DNA of 64,000 bases from Clostridium frigidicarnis (GTDB lineage Bacteria; Bacillota; Clostridia; Clostridiales; Clostridiaceae): the NCBI RefSeq assembly GCF_900111985.1, contig NZ_FOKI01000003.1, positions 62,001-126,000 on the forward strand, given 5' to 3'. The position numbers were made by a program, and so were the translations under genes. Under the pieces are notes generated by a model. The model was not told the DNA's origin and ran no database searches. It saw only the letters and a program-made list of their open reading frames with translations. Shown one piece after another: positions 7,521-16,122 of the stretch; positions within the stretch are counted from its first letter, which is position 1, and each line of letters starts with the position of its first letter.

Positions 7521-9374
7521 CTATAGTAGCATCTGGTGAAGTATTTCTAAGTTTTTCTTCGCCCTATTATATCTATCTATACCATAAGTTCCAAAATCAT
7601 CACCTTTAGCTTCTTTTAACTTTGTCCAAATACTCCAAAGTAAATCTTGGAATATCTTATGAATTAAAATTCTCTTTTTTATGTTTAAATCAGGGTCTTC
7701 TTCAAAATAAGTTCTTAAAAATAATTCTTCATCATCATCTGAAAAATTACATTCAATTATATGTGCTGCTAAATCCCACATTGGATCATTCATTCCACTA
7801 TATTCCCAGTCAATAAGATACATCTTATCATCACCACTTTTAACAAAGTTTTCTGGTACAGTATCATTATGAGCAGGAACTTCCTTAGCACCAAGTTCTA
7901 CTAAAAGCTCTTTTAAAGGAATAACTTTAGCTCTAATTTCTTCATAATCATCAAAATTCCTTCCGTTAGCTTTTTCAAGTAAATCCTCATAAAGCTTTAT
8001 TTTACCCAAGATATCAAAAGAATTATTTAGCTTTACATCAGAATTATGAAGAGTTTTCAAAAGTTTTGTTGTCATTTTCATATTGCTCTCTTTTGAAGCT
8101 GAAGTTCCTGTTAAAGTCTCAGCATTTTCTATAAATTCACTAATTTTTATTCCCTTAACCTCATCAAAACATAATACATGAGTATCAAGACCTAGCTTAA
8201 ATCCTATTTCTGCATTTATCTTTTCATCTTTTCTACTTATCATTTCTTCAGTTCCTGCACCAGGTACTCTTAAAATATAGTTCTTGTTATTTATAGAAAC
8301 CTTATAATTTTTATTAGTCATTCCTCCTGCTGGAACTATTTCCCCTATACTATCTTCATTTACATTTAAAGCTTCAACAACGTACTTTCTAAGACTTATT
8401 GTTTTTATCTCAAGCTCTTTTCTTCTAAGTTTTGGATAAACATGATTAACAACATTATGGTAATGATCTTTTGAATCAATCTCTGCCCAAACTAAATCAT
8501 CAATTTTTGTATATCCTATGTCATAGTACCTAGCCACATCTAAAAGAGCATACTCATAATTTAAATAAGGATTTTTATTATATCTTTCATACTCCTTTAA
8601 CATCTTATTGAAAGCTTCATAAGAAAGTTTACTTATACCTATCATCTCTCCATCTATTTTATTGAACATATGCTTGTCTTTTGATATTTTATAAAGAAAT
8701 CCATCTCTTATTTCTACAAAAGCTTCATCACCTGATCCACTTTCATTGGTTATTAATACACAATCCCTTGCAGAATTTTTTAATACTTCCTTTATGGCTC
8801 TTTCTTCAAATACCAAATCATTCTCTATAAGTAAGAAATCACCCTTAATATAATCCTTAGCTAACGCTAATGATGCCATAGTACCTGTCCACTTAAATTT
8901 AGGATTTTCAACTAATTTTATGTTTTTAGCTTTAGAGTAATCCTTGTAATAAGAGCTTTCATACCCTACAACAATTGTAATATCTTCTATGCCCCTATCT
9001 TTTAATAATTCTATTATTCTATCAATAACTGTCTCATCTTTAAGTTCTAAAAAACCTGTTGGTTTACCAAATTCTTTTCTACTACCAGCCCCTAATATAA
9101 CAGCTTGTTTAACCATAGCGCCCTCCCTGTGAAGCTTTATCTTTACACCATCAACTTCCTTTAAATTTTCTTCTAAAACCTTCATACCTTTTATAGTAAC
9201 TTTATAATCAAACCCTCTGCTCTTCTTAGTGCAGCTTATATATTCATCTCTTGTTAATTCTTTAAGTATTTCATTTATTTTTCCAAGAGACATTTCTGTA
9301 GATTTAGATATTTGTCTCTGGCTTAAGTTTTTACCCTCATTTAAAGTCTTTAAAACCTTTAATTCCTTGTCCAT
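7521..9374 (-). CDS. licA: LicA-like choline kinase fused to winged helix and nucleotidyltransferase
   Basis: The product of about 617 residues has three visible parts. The first is an N-terminal MarR-like winged helix (about 1-70, with SQRQISKSTEMSLGKINEILKEL-type helices). The second is a nucleotidyltransferase-like domain (about 88-300, with GAGSRKEFGKP and ENDLVFEE). The third is a choline/aminoglycoside kinase domain with the catalytic HNDTVPEN and the metal-binding YLIDWEYSGMNDPMWDLA. The frame opens at 9395, but ATG 9374 has GGAGGGAAAGTT with ideal spacing and is preferred. It heads licA-licB-licC. The kinase would make phosphocholine, and the winged helix probably binds DNA and couples transcription to choline status. 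Palindromic sites upstream support autoregulation. The enzymatic parts are secure; the regulatory role is inference. Confidence 0.84.
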   Translation of the reverse strand: MDKELKVLKTLNEGKNLSQRQISKSTEMSLGKINEILKELTRDEYISCTKKSRGFDYKVTIKGMKVLEENLKEVDGVKIKLHREGAMVKQAVILGAGSRKEFGKPTGFLELKDETVIDRIIELLKDRGIEDITIVVGYESSYYKDYSKAKNIKLVENPKFKWTGTMASLALAKDYIKGDFLLIENDLVFEERAIKEVLKNSARDCVLITNESGSGDEAFVEIRDGFLYKISKDKHMFNKIDGEMIGISKLSYEAFNKMLKEYERYNKNPYLNYEYALLDVARYYDIGYTKIDDLVWAEIDSKDHYHNVVNHVYPKLRRKELEIKTISLRKYVVEALNVNEDSIGEIVPAGGMTNKNYKVSINNKNYILRVPGAGTEEMISRKDEKINAEIGFKLGLDTHVLCFDEVKGIKISEFIENAETLTGTSASKESNMKMTTKLLKTLHNSDVKLNNSFDILGKIKLYEDLLEKANGRNFDDYEEIRAKVIPLKELLVELGAKEVPAHNDTVPENFVKSGDDKMYLIDWEYSGMNDPMWDLAAHIIECNFSDDDEELFLRTYFEEDPDLNIKKRILIHKIFQDLLWSIWTKLKEAKGDDFGTYGIDRYNRAKKNLEILHQMLL

Positions 9375-9388
9375 AACTTTCCCTCCAT

Positions 9389-9405
9389 AGTTCATAAACT
9401 AAACT
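9389..9405. promoter_or_regulatory. Operator-like site 3 of licA (imperfect)
   Basis: AGTTCA-TAAAC-TAAACT differs from the palindrome GTTCA-N5-TGAAC at one arm base. It lies just upstream of the licA ribosome binding site. It is the third and weakest of three similar sites in the licA leader. Confidence 0.4.
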
Positions 9406-9468
9406 TTCCTCTTATCATTGAATAAATCTTATTAATTTTAAATATCATTATTAACAACTTATATTCAA

Positions 9469-9487
9469 ACGTTCATTAATTGAACGT
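9469..9487. promoter_or_regulatory. Operator-like palindrome 1 of licA
   Basis: A perfect 7-bp inverted repeat, ACGTTCA-TTAAT-TGAACGT. It lies about 27 bases downstream of a TATAAT-like -10 on the minus strand (9519-9514), so a bound dimer could block early transcription of licA. The size and symmetry suit a MarR-type winged-helix dimer, such as the N-terminal domain of the licA product. Confidence 0.6.
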
Positions 9488-9557
9488 AAATATTTCAAAA
9501 AAATATAAGCATTATTATACCTATACAATCATATTTCTATTTAACTAAATTCCAATG

Positions 9558-9574
9558 AGTTCATAAAATGAACT
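9558..9574. promoter_or_regulatory. Operator-like palindrome 2 of licA
   Basis: A perfect 6-bp inverted repeat, AGTTCA-TAAAA-TGAACT, with the same GTTCA-N5-TGAAC core as site 1. The centres of the two sites are 88 bp apart. Placement upstream of the candidate -10 at 9519-9514 allows cooperative or looping control. Confidence 0.55.
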
Positions 9575-10026
9575 TAATATATATTATAAATACTTTACAT
9601 ATTTTAGTCAATATATTTTCACTTAAATACCTATTTTCATAACAAAGTCTCCTATATTTTTTAATTGTATAGCTTCATTATTTAATCTCTTAAGCTCAAC
9701 ATTTATTTCATTAAACTTACTTTTTGCCACTAAGATAAATCACACCTCAAATATGAATATTGTTCCATAATCCAACAAATCCATTTATTAATTATGTCCT
9801 ATAAAAACCTATAAATTCTCACTGTTTTAGTATTTAGCCTAAATGTTCATAAAATCAATTAAATTTCCAACACAATTTTATACATTATATTTAAAGTTTC
9901 TTTGAATATTATCAAAAAACATATATATATGGAGTACTATTATGGTAATATTTAATGTGGATACCTTAATTCCTAAATTTGTACAAGCTATCCACTAAAA
10001 AAATAAATATTAGTTAAAGGAGATTG
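9575..10026. other. Divergent intergenic region between licA and the choline-binding amidase
   Basis: The licA side is described under its operator sites. The remainder is AT-rich and holds a possible 35-codon leftward reading frame (9623-9730). On the amidase side there is a weak promoter candidate, TTGAAT (9902-9907) with TATATG 16 bases on. A GTTCATAAAATCAA half-site occurs near 9845. No RNA gene or repeat family member was recognised. Confidence 0.4.
9623..9730 (-). CDS. Possible 35-residue small protein or remnant
   Basis: A GTG-started frame reads MAKSKFNEINVELKRLNNEA and ends KIGI. It resembles a charged amphipathic helix. GAGGTG lies about 13 bases upstream, further than usual. It may be a real small protein or the remnant of a longer gene, and no family was recognised. 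Confidence 0.25.
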   Translation of the reverse strand: MAKSKFNEINVELKRLNNEAIQLKNIGDFVMKIGI

Positions 10027-11682
10027 ATGTACATGATTAGACGTCTTAAAAAAGGTGTATGTTGGGTTATTCTTATGTCACTTTTCATAAACCCTTCAAT
10101 AACTACCTTTGCACAAACTGAAAATTCTAGTAAAAGTGATACTCAATCTACTTATTCTCAAAAGGATGTTGAACCTCTTGTTGATTCAAAAGACAATATT
10201 AATAATGTAGATGATTCGGCTAAAAATCCAACAATTCCAAGTGATAATAAGGTAGATGTTTCTAAATCTTCAAGTACTATGAACTACGGTTGGTGGGTAC
10301 AAACTGACAATAACTGGTTTTACGTTAGTGATAATAATGTAAAATCAACTGGCTGGAAACAAATTAATAACTATTGGTACTATTTCGATAAAAATGGTGT
10401 CATGTTAACTGGTTGGCAATTAATAGACGGTGCTTATTATTACTTAAGATTTAATGGATCTATGGCTACTGGTTGGATAAAACCAGACAATGTATGGTAT
10501 TACTTAAAAGATGATGGTTCTATGGTAACTGGCTTGCATACTATATCTGATAAAAAATATTATTTTAATAACAATGGTGATATGCAAGTTGGATGGCAAC
10601 AGATAAATGATAAATGGTATTATTTTGATTGTAATAATGGTAATATGTGCACTGGCTGGATATGGACAAGTACTGGTTGGTACTACTTAAATGCAGATGG
10701 AATTATGGCTACAGGTTGGATAAAGTTAGGTCAAGACTGGTATTATCTAAATCAAAACGGTACAATGCTAACTGGTTGGCAGACTATTGGTGGACAACGT
10801 TACTATTTAAGAGATAATGGATCTATGGCTGAAACTTGGGAAATGATAAACGGTAAATGGTATTATTTCAAACAAGGATCTGGCTCTCTGCTAACAGGAT
10901 GGTTATTTTTAGGTAATGTTTGGTATTATTTACTTGCAGATGGTTCAATGGCAATAGGAACTCATAAAATAGATGGTGTTAATTATTATTTTGATTCTAA
11001 TGGAGTTTGGAACCCTGAAGGTGTCAAAAAACTTGTGGTTGTAGACCCTGGACATAATCATGGTGGAGACTATGGAAGCGAAAAATATCATGATGGAATA
11101 AAATACTCCGAAACTGAACTTGACATGCAGGTTGCTTTAAGAGTTAAAACTCAACTTGAAAGCAAAGGTTATGATGTAAAATTAACTAGAGAAGAAAGCG
11201 ATAGATTTTACGATGATTTAAGTGTAAGTTTAATGAAAAGATATTCTCTTGCGAATAATTCTGATGCAAAATTATTCGTAAGCTTACACCATGATGTAAG
11301 TGATAATTCTACAGTACAAGGAATAAGCACTCATTATAGTACTTATCGTCCTAATATAGATAATGAAGGCGTAATAGTTGGAGATGATCCAAATGGCTGG
11401 TATTCTGGAGTATATATAGATACAACTCCATGTGAGGCTGCAGTTAAAAGTAAAAAATTAGCTGAAACTATAGCTACAGATTTAAGTTTTCAAATGGGTT
11501 ATAATAATAGAAAAGCCCACGATCATAATTTAAGTGTAACTGTAAATACTAATATGCCATCATTATTAATTGAATGTGGTTTTATAAGTAATAAAGATGA
11601 AGCTGAAAGAGCTAATAATTTTAAAAATCAAGAGAATATAGGAAAAATTGTTTCAAGCGCAGTTGAGAGTATAATAAAATAA
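10027..11682 (+). CDS. Choline-binding-repeat N-acetylmuramoyl-L-alanine amidase
   Basis: This secreted cell-wall hydrolase of about 551 residues has a signal peptide (about 1-30, ending near TTFAQ) and an acidic Ser/Asp linker to about 88. Twelve 20-residue cell-wall/choline-binding repeats of the form W-x(6)-WYY-x(4)-NG-x-M-x-TG follow (about 90-333). A C-terminal Amidase_3 catalytic domain completes it. Zinc ligands are seen in VDPGHNHGG, SETELD and SLHHD, and the catalytic Glu in LLIECGF. It would cleave the amide between MurNAc and L-Ala. AAAGGAG precedes; ATG 10027 (4-base spacing) or ATG 10033 (10-base) are both possible. It is the only rightward gene in the left half and ends inside an R3 hairpin that doubles as terminator. 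Confidence 0.9.
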   Translation: MYMIRRLKKGVCWVILMSLFINPSITTFAQTENSSKSDTQSTYSQKDVEPLVDSKDNINNVDDSAKNPTIPSDNKVDVSKSSSTMNYGWWVQTDNNWFYVSDNNVKSTGWKQINNYWYYFDKNGVMLTGWQLIDGAYYYLRFNGSMATGWIKPDNVWYYLKDDGSMVTGLHTISDKKYYFNNNGDMQVGWQQINDKWYYFDCNNGNMCTGWIWTSTGWYYLNADGIMATGWIKLGQDWYYLNQNGTMLTGWQTIGGQRYYLRDNGSMAETWEMINGKWYYFKQGSGSLLTGWLFLGNVWYYLLADGSMAIGTHKIDGVNYYFDSNGVWNPEGVKKLVVVDPGHNHGGDYGSEKYHDGIKYSETELDMQVALRVKTQLESKGYDVKLTREESDRFYDDLSVSLMKRYSLANNSDAKLFVSLHHDVSDNSTVQGISTHYSTYRPNIDNEGVIVGDDPNGWYSGVYIDTTPCEAAVKSKKLAETIATDLSFQMGYNNRKAHDHNLSVTVNTNMPSLLIECGFISNKDEAERANNFKNQENIGKIVSSAVESIIK

Positions 11683-11815
11683 CAAGTCAAAGATGCCATG
11701 TATATTTTGTGTCAGACAAGAAAGTGATATCAGCTCATAGTCTATGCTATGAACTAATATCGCTGACGAAGTATGACACAAAATAGACTAGCATACTGAC
11801 TTGTTATTTTTTTGA
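11678..11815 (+). repeat. R3 long-hairpin element serving as terminator
   Basis: AATAACAAGTCA at the left end is perfectly complementary to TGACTTGTTATT at 11797-11808. Inner blocks (TTTTGTGTCA with TGACACAAAA, and CTCATAG with CTATGA) also pair, giving one hairpin of roughly 60-bp arms. A T run follows, so it should terminate the amidase transcript. The element overlaps the amidase stop codon. Related halves occur near 23.2, 23.3 and 26.45 kb. Confidence 0.75.
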
Positions 11816-11845
11816 ATGTACTTTATACTTTTTTTTCATAAAAAA

Positions 11846-11879
11846 GAAGATTGCTACGAATGATTACGTAACAATCTTT
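11846..11879. terminator. Bidirectional intrinsic terminator
   Basis: AAGATTGCTACG and CGTAACAATCTT form a 12-bp stem (one G-U) around an 8-base loop, with A/T runs on both sides. It lies 15 bases beyond the stop of the leftward NlpC/P60 gene and would also back up termination of the rightward amidase. Confidence 0.8.
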
Positions 11880-11893
11880 TTTAATTGCATAAT

Positions 11894-12733
11894 TTATTTT
11901 ACAGCTCCATCAGATCCTATTGTCTTACCATCAATTACTGTATTTTTTGCCATACTTCCATCATTATATAAATAGTATTGTTTTCCACTTACAGTAATCC
12001 AGCCTTTTTGCATAGCTCCATCATTTCCTACATAATACCATTTACCTTGATCTTCAATCCATTTATTAGAATCCATTACTCCATCTGAAACAAAGTGATA
12101 GCACTTTCCATCAACCCATTCCCAACTGTTAACTTTCATGTATCCAGCATTATCAATGTAATAATATTTATTATTATCTGAAATCCAAGAACTATATACA
12201 AATTGATTGTGATCTAGGTAACACCATCTATTAGAGTTCTTAATCCATCCTTCAATTCTTCTAACTGTATACAGCTTGTCTGATCTACTTGATAAAGAAC
12301 TTTCTTTTACAACATCACCAGTACTTGGTGCATGCACATAAGTATCTCCACCTAAGTACATTCCTACATGGTGTGGTCCACTTTCACTTCCAAAGAAAAC
12401 TAAATCTCCTGATCTAGCATCTGAAAATGAGACGAACTTATTTTTATCCGCTGCTGTATTTTTAGCACCATATTGACTTTCACTTGTCCTATCTATACTA
12501 TTACCAAGTCTAGTATTATACACATAATACATTAACCCAGAACAGTCAAAAGAATTAGGACCCGTTGCCCCATATACATATGGTTTGCCCTCTTGAGCTT
12601 TAGCTATACTTACAGCTTGAGATGCACGATTATTAGTATATGTTGTTGCTGCACTAGCTGTATATGTAACCATAGTAGTCATAGTCATCACAGCTCCTAA
12701 TGCTAATAAACACACTTTTTTGATATTTTTCAT
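11894..12733 (-). CDS. Secreted NlpC/P60 endopeptidase with choline-binding repeats
   Basis: The 279-residue precursor has a signal peptide (1-29, cleaved after TASA) and an NlpC/P60 catalytic domain (about 35-165). About five cell-wall/choline-binding repeats make up the C-terminus. The catalytic Cys64 is in FDCSGLMYY, the His122 in HHVGMYLG and the polar third residue in HAPSTG. It would cut the gamma-D-Glu-diamino acid bond of peptidoglycan stem peptides. GGGGGAG precedes ATG. It is a tandem paralogue of the gene at 13166 and has its own terminator. Repeat-mediated attachment to phosphocholine fits the lic genes in this window, though these repeats also occur in proteins that bind other wall glycans. 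Confidence 0.9.
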   Translation of the reverse strand: MKNIKKVCLLALGAVMTMTTMVTYTASAATTYTNNRASQAVSIAKAQEGKPYVYGATGPNSFDCSGLMYYVYNTRLGNSIDRTSESQYGAKNTAADKNKFVSFSDARSGDLVFFGSESGPHHVGMYLGGDTYVHAPSTGDVVKESSLSSRSDKLYTVRRIEGWIKNSNRWCYLDHNQFVYSSWISDNNKYYYIDNAGYMKVNSWEWVDGKCYHFVSDGVMDSNKWIEDQGKWYYVGNDGAMQKGWITVSGKQYYLYNDGSMAKNTVIDGKTIGSDGAVK

Positions 12734-13165
12734 AAATATCTCCCCCTTTTTATATTATACCAATATAATACAGTTATATTACTTTTAATGTCAAATTATT
12801 CATTTCTTACAAATCAACAATTTTCATTGACTTCTTTTAAGTTTATATCTTTTATTACATTGAAAAATTGTCGTTTTTTACTTTTTGTTATCATTTTGTA
12901 ATCAATATAGTATTTTTTACTTTTATTTTCCAAATATGTAAACATAGGAATAATTATAGCAACTAGTGTTGAATCATTAATGAAATAACATATTGTTAAT
13001 TACTAGACATAACTATAAACTCAAAAATAAAAAATTGCCACGTGAAAATTTCGTAGCAACTTTGTTATCATATATTAATATTTTTTATTAACTCATAAAA
13101 GAGTTATATTATTGCAATCTGCCACTGACTTAAAATTATCAATTATTATTGCAACTAAATTAATC
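12734..13165. other. Gap between the two NlpC/P60 genes
   Basis: About 430 bases hold the leader of the 11894 gene and the terminator of the 13166 gene (13030-13064). The DNA between is AT-rich, and no promoter stands out. A short rightward frame here is only the antisense shadow of the repeat region. Confidence 0.5.
13030..13064 (-). terminator. Intrinsic terminator of the second NlpC/P60 gene
   Basis: In minus sense AGTTGCTACG pairs with CGTGGCAATT (two G-U pairs) across a 12-base loop, followed by TTTTTTATTTTTG. It lies about 100 bases after the stop at 13166. Confidence 0.7.
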
Positions 13166-14167
13166 TTATCCTTTAATAACTGCTCCATCAAATCCTATTG
13201 TTTTACCATCAATTACTGTATTTACTGCCATACTTCCGTCATTGTAGAAGTAATATTGTTTTCCATTTATAGTAAGCCAGCTTTTTTGCATAGCTCCATC
13301 ACTTCCTACATGGTACCATATATCTTTCCATTGGACCCAATCGTTAACTATCATAGCTCCATCATTACCCACATAATACCAAATCTCTTTATATTGAACC
13401 CAATTATTTCTGTCCATTGCTCCACTTGGTTTTACATAGTAACATTTACCATTGTCCCAAAGCCAATTATCACTTTCCATTATTCCACTTGGATTAAATT
13501 TATAACAACTTCCATCTATCCATTGCCAACTATTTTCTTCCATGTATCCACTATTGTTTATATAATAATAGCTATTGTTATCTAATATCCACTTATTATT
13601 AACTTCAGTATCAGCCACTAAAAATTTCCAAGAATTCGAAGATTGAAGCCATCCTTCAAGCCTTCTAACACTAGGAAGCAAATTTGATCTACTTGATAGA
13701 GAAGTCTCCTTAACAACTTCATTAGTTCTTGGAGCATGAATAAAAGTATCCCCTTGAAGATACATCCCTTCATGGGTTACATTATAACTAGACCCTCCAA
13801 AAAACACTATATCTCCTGGACGTCTATCATATATAGAAACATAATGACCCTTTTCTGCATTATATTGATCATTTGTACTTCTTCCTAATCCATTTTCTAA
13901 ATTAATTTTAACATCTTGTCCATCTATTTTTAAAGAGGGCATCTGTCCAGTTGCATAATATATTAAACCTGAACAATCAAAACAGCTTGGACCAGTTGCA
14001 CCATACTGATATGGTTTATTCTTTTGTTCAGTTACAATATCTACAAATTGCTTAGCCCTATTATTTGTTATCGTTTCCGTTGAAGCGTTAGCCACATATG
14101 TAATCATGGAGCTCATAGTTAATATAGCCCCTACCGTGAATAAACAAATTCTTTTTATATTTATCAC
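13166..14167 (-). CDS. Secreted NlpC/P60 endopeptidase with choline-binding repeats, paralogue
   Basis: A 333-residue precursor with a signal peptide (1-28), an NlpC/P60 domain with Cys65 in FDCSGLIYY, His132 in THEGMYLQ and His-Ala-Pro near 144-146. Eight or so cell-wall-binding repeats follow. It carries a 20-residue insertion after the active-site Cys helix (around GQMPSLKIDGQD) that its neighbour lacks, and more repeats. The start is GTG at 14167, with GGGGGATGTGTGA giving 8-base spacing; the nearby ATG is immediately stopped. The tandem arrangement with the 11894 gene, the matching signal peptides and C-termini point to a duplication. The role is peptidoglycan remodelling at the cell surface. 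Confidence 0.9.
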   Translation of the reverse strand: MINIKRICLFTVGAILTMSSMITYVANASTETITNNRAKQFVDIVTEQKNKPYQYGATGPSCFDCSGLIYYATGQMPSLKIDGQDVKINLENGLGRSTNDQYNAEKGHYVSIYDRRPGDIVFFGGSSYNVTHEGMYLQGDTFIHAPRTNEVVKETSLSSRSNLLPSVRRLEGWLQSSNSWKFLVADTEVNNKWILDNNSYYYINNSGYMEENSWQWIDGSCYKFNPSGIMESDNWLWDNGKCYYVKPSGAMDRNNWVQYKEIWYYVGNDGAMIVNDWVQWKDIWYHVGSDGAMQKSWLTINGKQYYFYNDGSMAVNTVIDGKTIGFDGAVIKG

Positions 14168-14657
14168 TCACACATCCCCCTTTTTTGAATTTTAACATTA
14201 TTATACATTCAAATTTTTCCATTGTCAATTTATTGTTATTATTTTTTTGATTTTTTTAACCAATTTGTTTTATTTTTGTAACCATTTTATGAATATAAAT
14301 TGAAATAACTACATTTTTTATGTGAAACTCACTCTTACTCATAAAATCTTAATAATTTATTTTTATAGATTAAGCATTCATATACCCTATCAATGCTTAA
14401 TACTCCATAATATGCAACTATCATAACTCAAAAATTCAACTTTCTAATTGTTACTTTTATGAGAATTAAACTTATAACTTTTATTAAATTTAGAGCTAAA
14501 AATAAAGAATTGAAAATTAATGTTGATTTTTTTACAAAAAGCTAAATTCAATCATTAGTTTTTTAATAAAATAAACAAAAAAAATCCTCAACTCTCTATT
14601 TTCAACTTTCAATATGTAAGTAACAAATTTAAGATAGTGACAAGTTATCAAAGCTTC
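14168..14657. other. Gap upstream of the NlpC/P60 pair with an R1 copy
   Basis: About 490 AT-rich bases separate this gene from the flippase end. They include an R1 copy at about 14506-14613 (AAGAATTGAAAATTAATGTT and TCAACTCTCTATTTTCAACT). No terminator with a clear T run after the flippase gene was found, so the R1 palindrome may serve. Confidence 0.45.
14506..14613. repeat. R1 dispersed repeat, copy 3
   Basis: The left arm GAATTGAAAATTAATGTTGA, the small hairpin TTTTTTTACAAAAA, the ATTAGTTTTTTAA block, AAATCCTCAACTCTC and the right arm TTTTCAACTTTC show the standard R1 order. Confidence 0.6.
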
Positions 14658-16109
14658 TTAAGCTCTTTTAAGAAATTTATTCAAAATAGCAATTACAACT
14701 TCATCCTTAGTAACTAGAAGTATACCAAAATATACTGAACCGCATAGTATCATTGTAACTAATGTAATCATAACTGTAGATGCAAATATCATCTTAACCC
14801 CATAAGTTATTGGTATAAATAATAATGATATAAACAAATATTTAAACTTATCTAATTTAAATATAGGAATATCAACTTTTAAAACTCTAGTTGAATAGAA
14901 AAATTCTAGACTTATTAATATAATATTCGCCATTACTGTTGTCATAACTGCAGTAACTGGAGTTAATAATCCTGCTTTTGTTAACCCTATCTTTGCAATT
15001 AAATTAAATAATCCGCAACATATAATAAAGCATATAAGCACCTTTTCTCTTTTCTTAACATACATAACTTGATTTGACAAAATAGATTCAAATGCCAAAG
15101 TAATCATGTAAATTGTGAAAATTTGAAGTACAGGTACAGCGGGCAAAAACTCTGGCTTAGCATATAAAAGAATTATTTCTCTTGCCAAAACAGTTAATCC
15201 CATAGCTGCTGGAAATAAAAATAGACTTAAGCTCTTTGCAACTTTATTGAGTAGTTTTAAATAAGCCTTCTCATCATTAGCCGCAAGTATGTTTGAAAGT
15301 CTAGGTATTGTTACATATACAACTGACATTATAAATGCATTAATCATGTAAACAACATTTTGAGGTGTAGTATAGAAAGCAACCGTGTCTTTTCCAAGAT
15401 TAGAACCTAAAAATAGTTTATCAAGTTGAGTATATAAAACATTTCCATTAGCCATAATTAATGCCATAATTAAATATTTTACATGTCTTCTAAATGTAAG
15501 ACATTTTAAAGTAAATCCTATATCTTTAACTATAAAAACAAAACTTATTATATTATTTAAAAATAGAGCCACACTTATAAGCCCTGCATATATTAAATAA
15601 TCCTCTGGTGTTTTAACTAATGTAAGTAATGCAACTATATATATAAGTTTAACTATTATAGTTTTAATTGTTATAAAATCGTACTTCTCTAATGCCTCAT
15701 TGGCCCATTCTACATAAAATAAATTAGAAAATATACTAAATAAATATATTGCAAATATAGAAAAGCTACTCGTACCTTTATAGTTGAAAAATATAAACCC
15801 AGCATAGGCAAGAAGCACTATTATATTAGATGCAACTCCCAAAATAAAAAGTGATGAAAAAAGTTGTTTTAATTTTTCTTTATTGTCTCGTATTCTACTA
15901 ATCTCTCTAAGACCATAGTTATATATACCAAAAGCTCCAAAAATCAAAAAATATTGATATATTGTATCTGCATAAAAAACTTCACCCATGCCATCTTTTC
16001 CGATAATCTTTGTAGCATAAGAACCTATTATTATAGGTACAACTATATTAAAAAGACTTAAGAGCGATTTGTACATCACATTTTTTACTAACGATTTTTC
16101 CTTAGGCAT
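14658..16109 (-). CDS. Wzx-like polysaccharide flippase (MOP superfamily), copy 1
   Basis: The product of about 483 residues has 12-14 hydrophobic segments and the RfbX/Wzx layout. It opens with KNVMYKSLLSLFNIVVPIIIGSY and continues with GIYNYGLREISRIRDN. Such proteins flip undecaprenyl-linked repeat units across the membrane. The frame opens with a GTG at 16133 inside the rmlD end. ATG 16109 has GAGG with 8-base spacing and gives the normal family start, so it is chosen. It is the last gene of the rmlC-licD-rmlD sub-cluster and presumably exports its phosphocholine-decorated unit. Substrate cannot be told from sequence. Confidence 0.86.
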   Translation of the reverse strand: MPKEKSLVKNVMYKSLLSLFNIVVPIIIGSYATKIIGKDGMGEVFYADTIYQYFLIFGAFGIYNYGLREISRIRDNKEKLKQLFSSLFILGVASNIIVLLAYAGFIFFNYKGTSSFSIFAIYLFSIFSNLFYVEWANEALEKYDFITIKTIIVKLIYIVALLTLVKTPEDYLIYAGLISVALFLNNIISFVFIVKDIGFTLKCLTFRRHVKYLIMALIMANGNVLYTQLDKLFLGSNLGKDTVAFYTTPQNVVYMINAFIMSVVYVTIPRLSNILAANDEKAYLKLLNKVAKSLSLFLFPAAMGLTVLAREIILLYAKPEFLPAVPVLQIFTIYMITLAFESILSNQVMYVKKREKVLICFIICCGLFNLIAKIGLTKAGLLTPVTAVMTTVMANIILISLEFFYSTRVLKVDIPIFKLDKFKYLFISLLFIPITYGVKMIFASTVMITLVTMILCGSVYFGILLVTKDEVVIAILNKFLKRA

Positions 16110-16122
16110 TTCCACTACCTCA

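Noticed and set aside
13112-13585. Rightward 157-residue frame opposite the NlpC/P60 repeats
   Set aside because: It mirrors the choline-binding repeats on the other strand, giving a repetitive Ile/Ser/Phe sequence. It has no Shine-Dalgarno and no domain.
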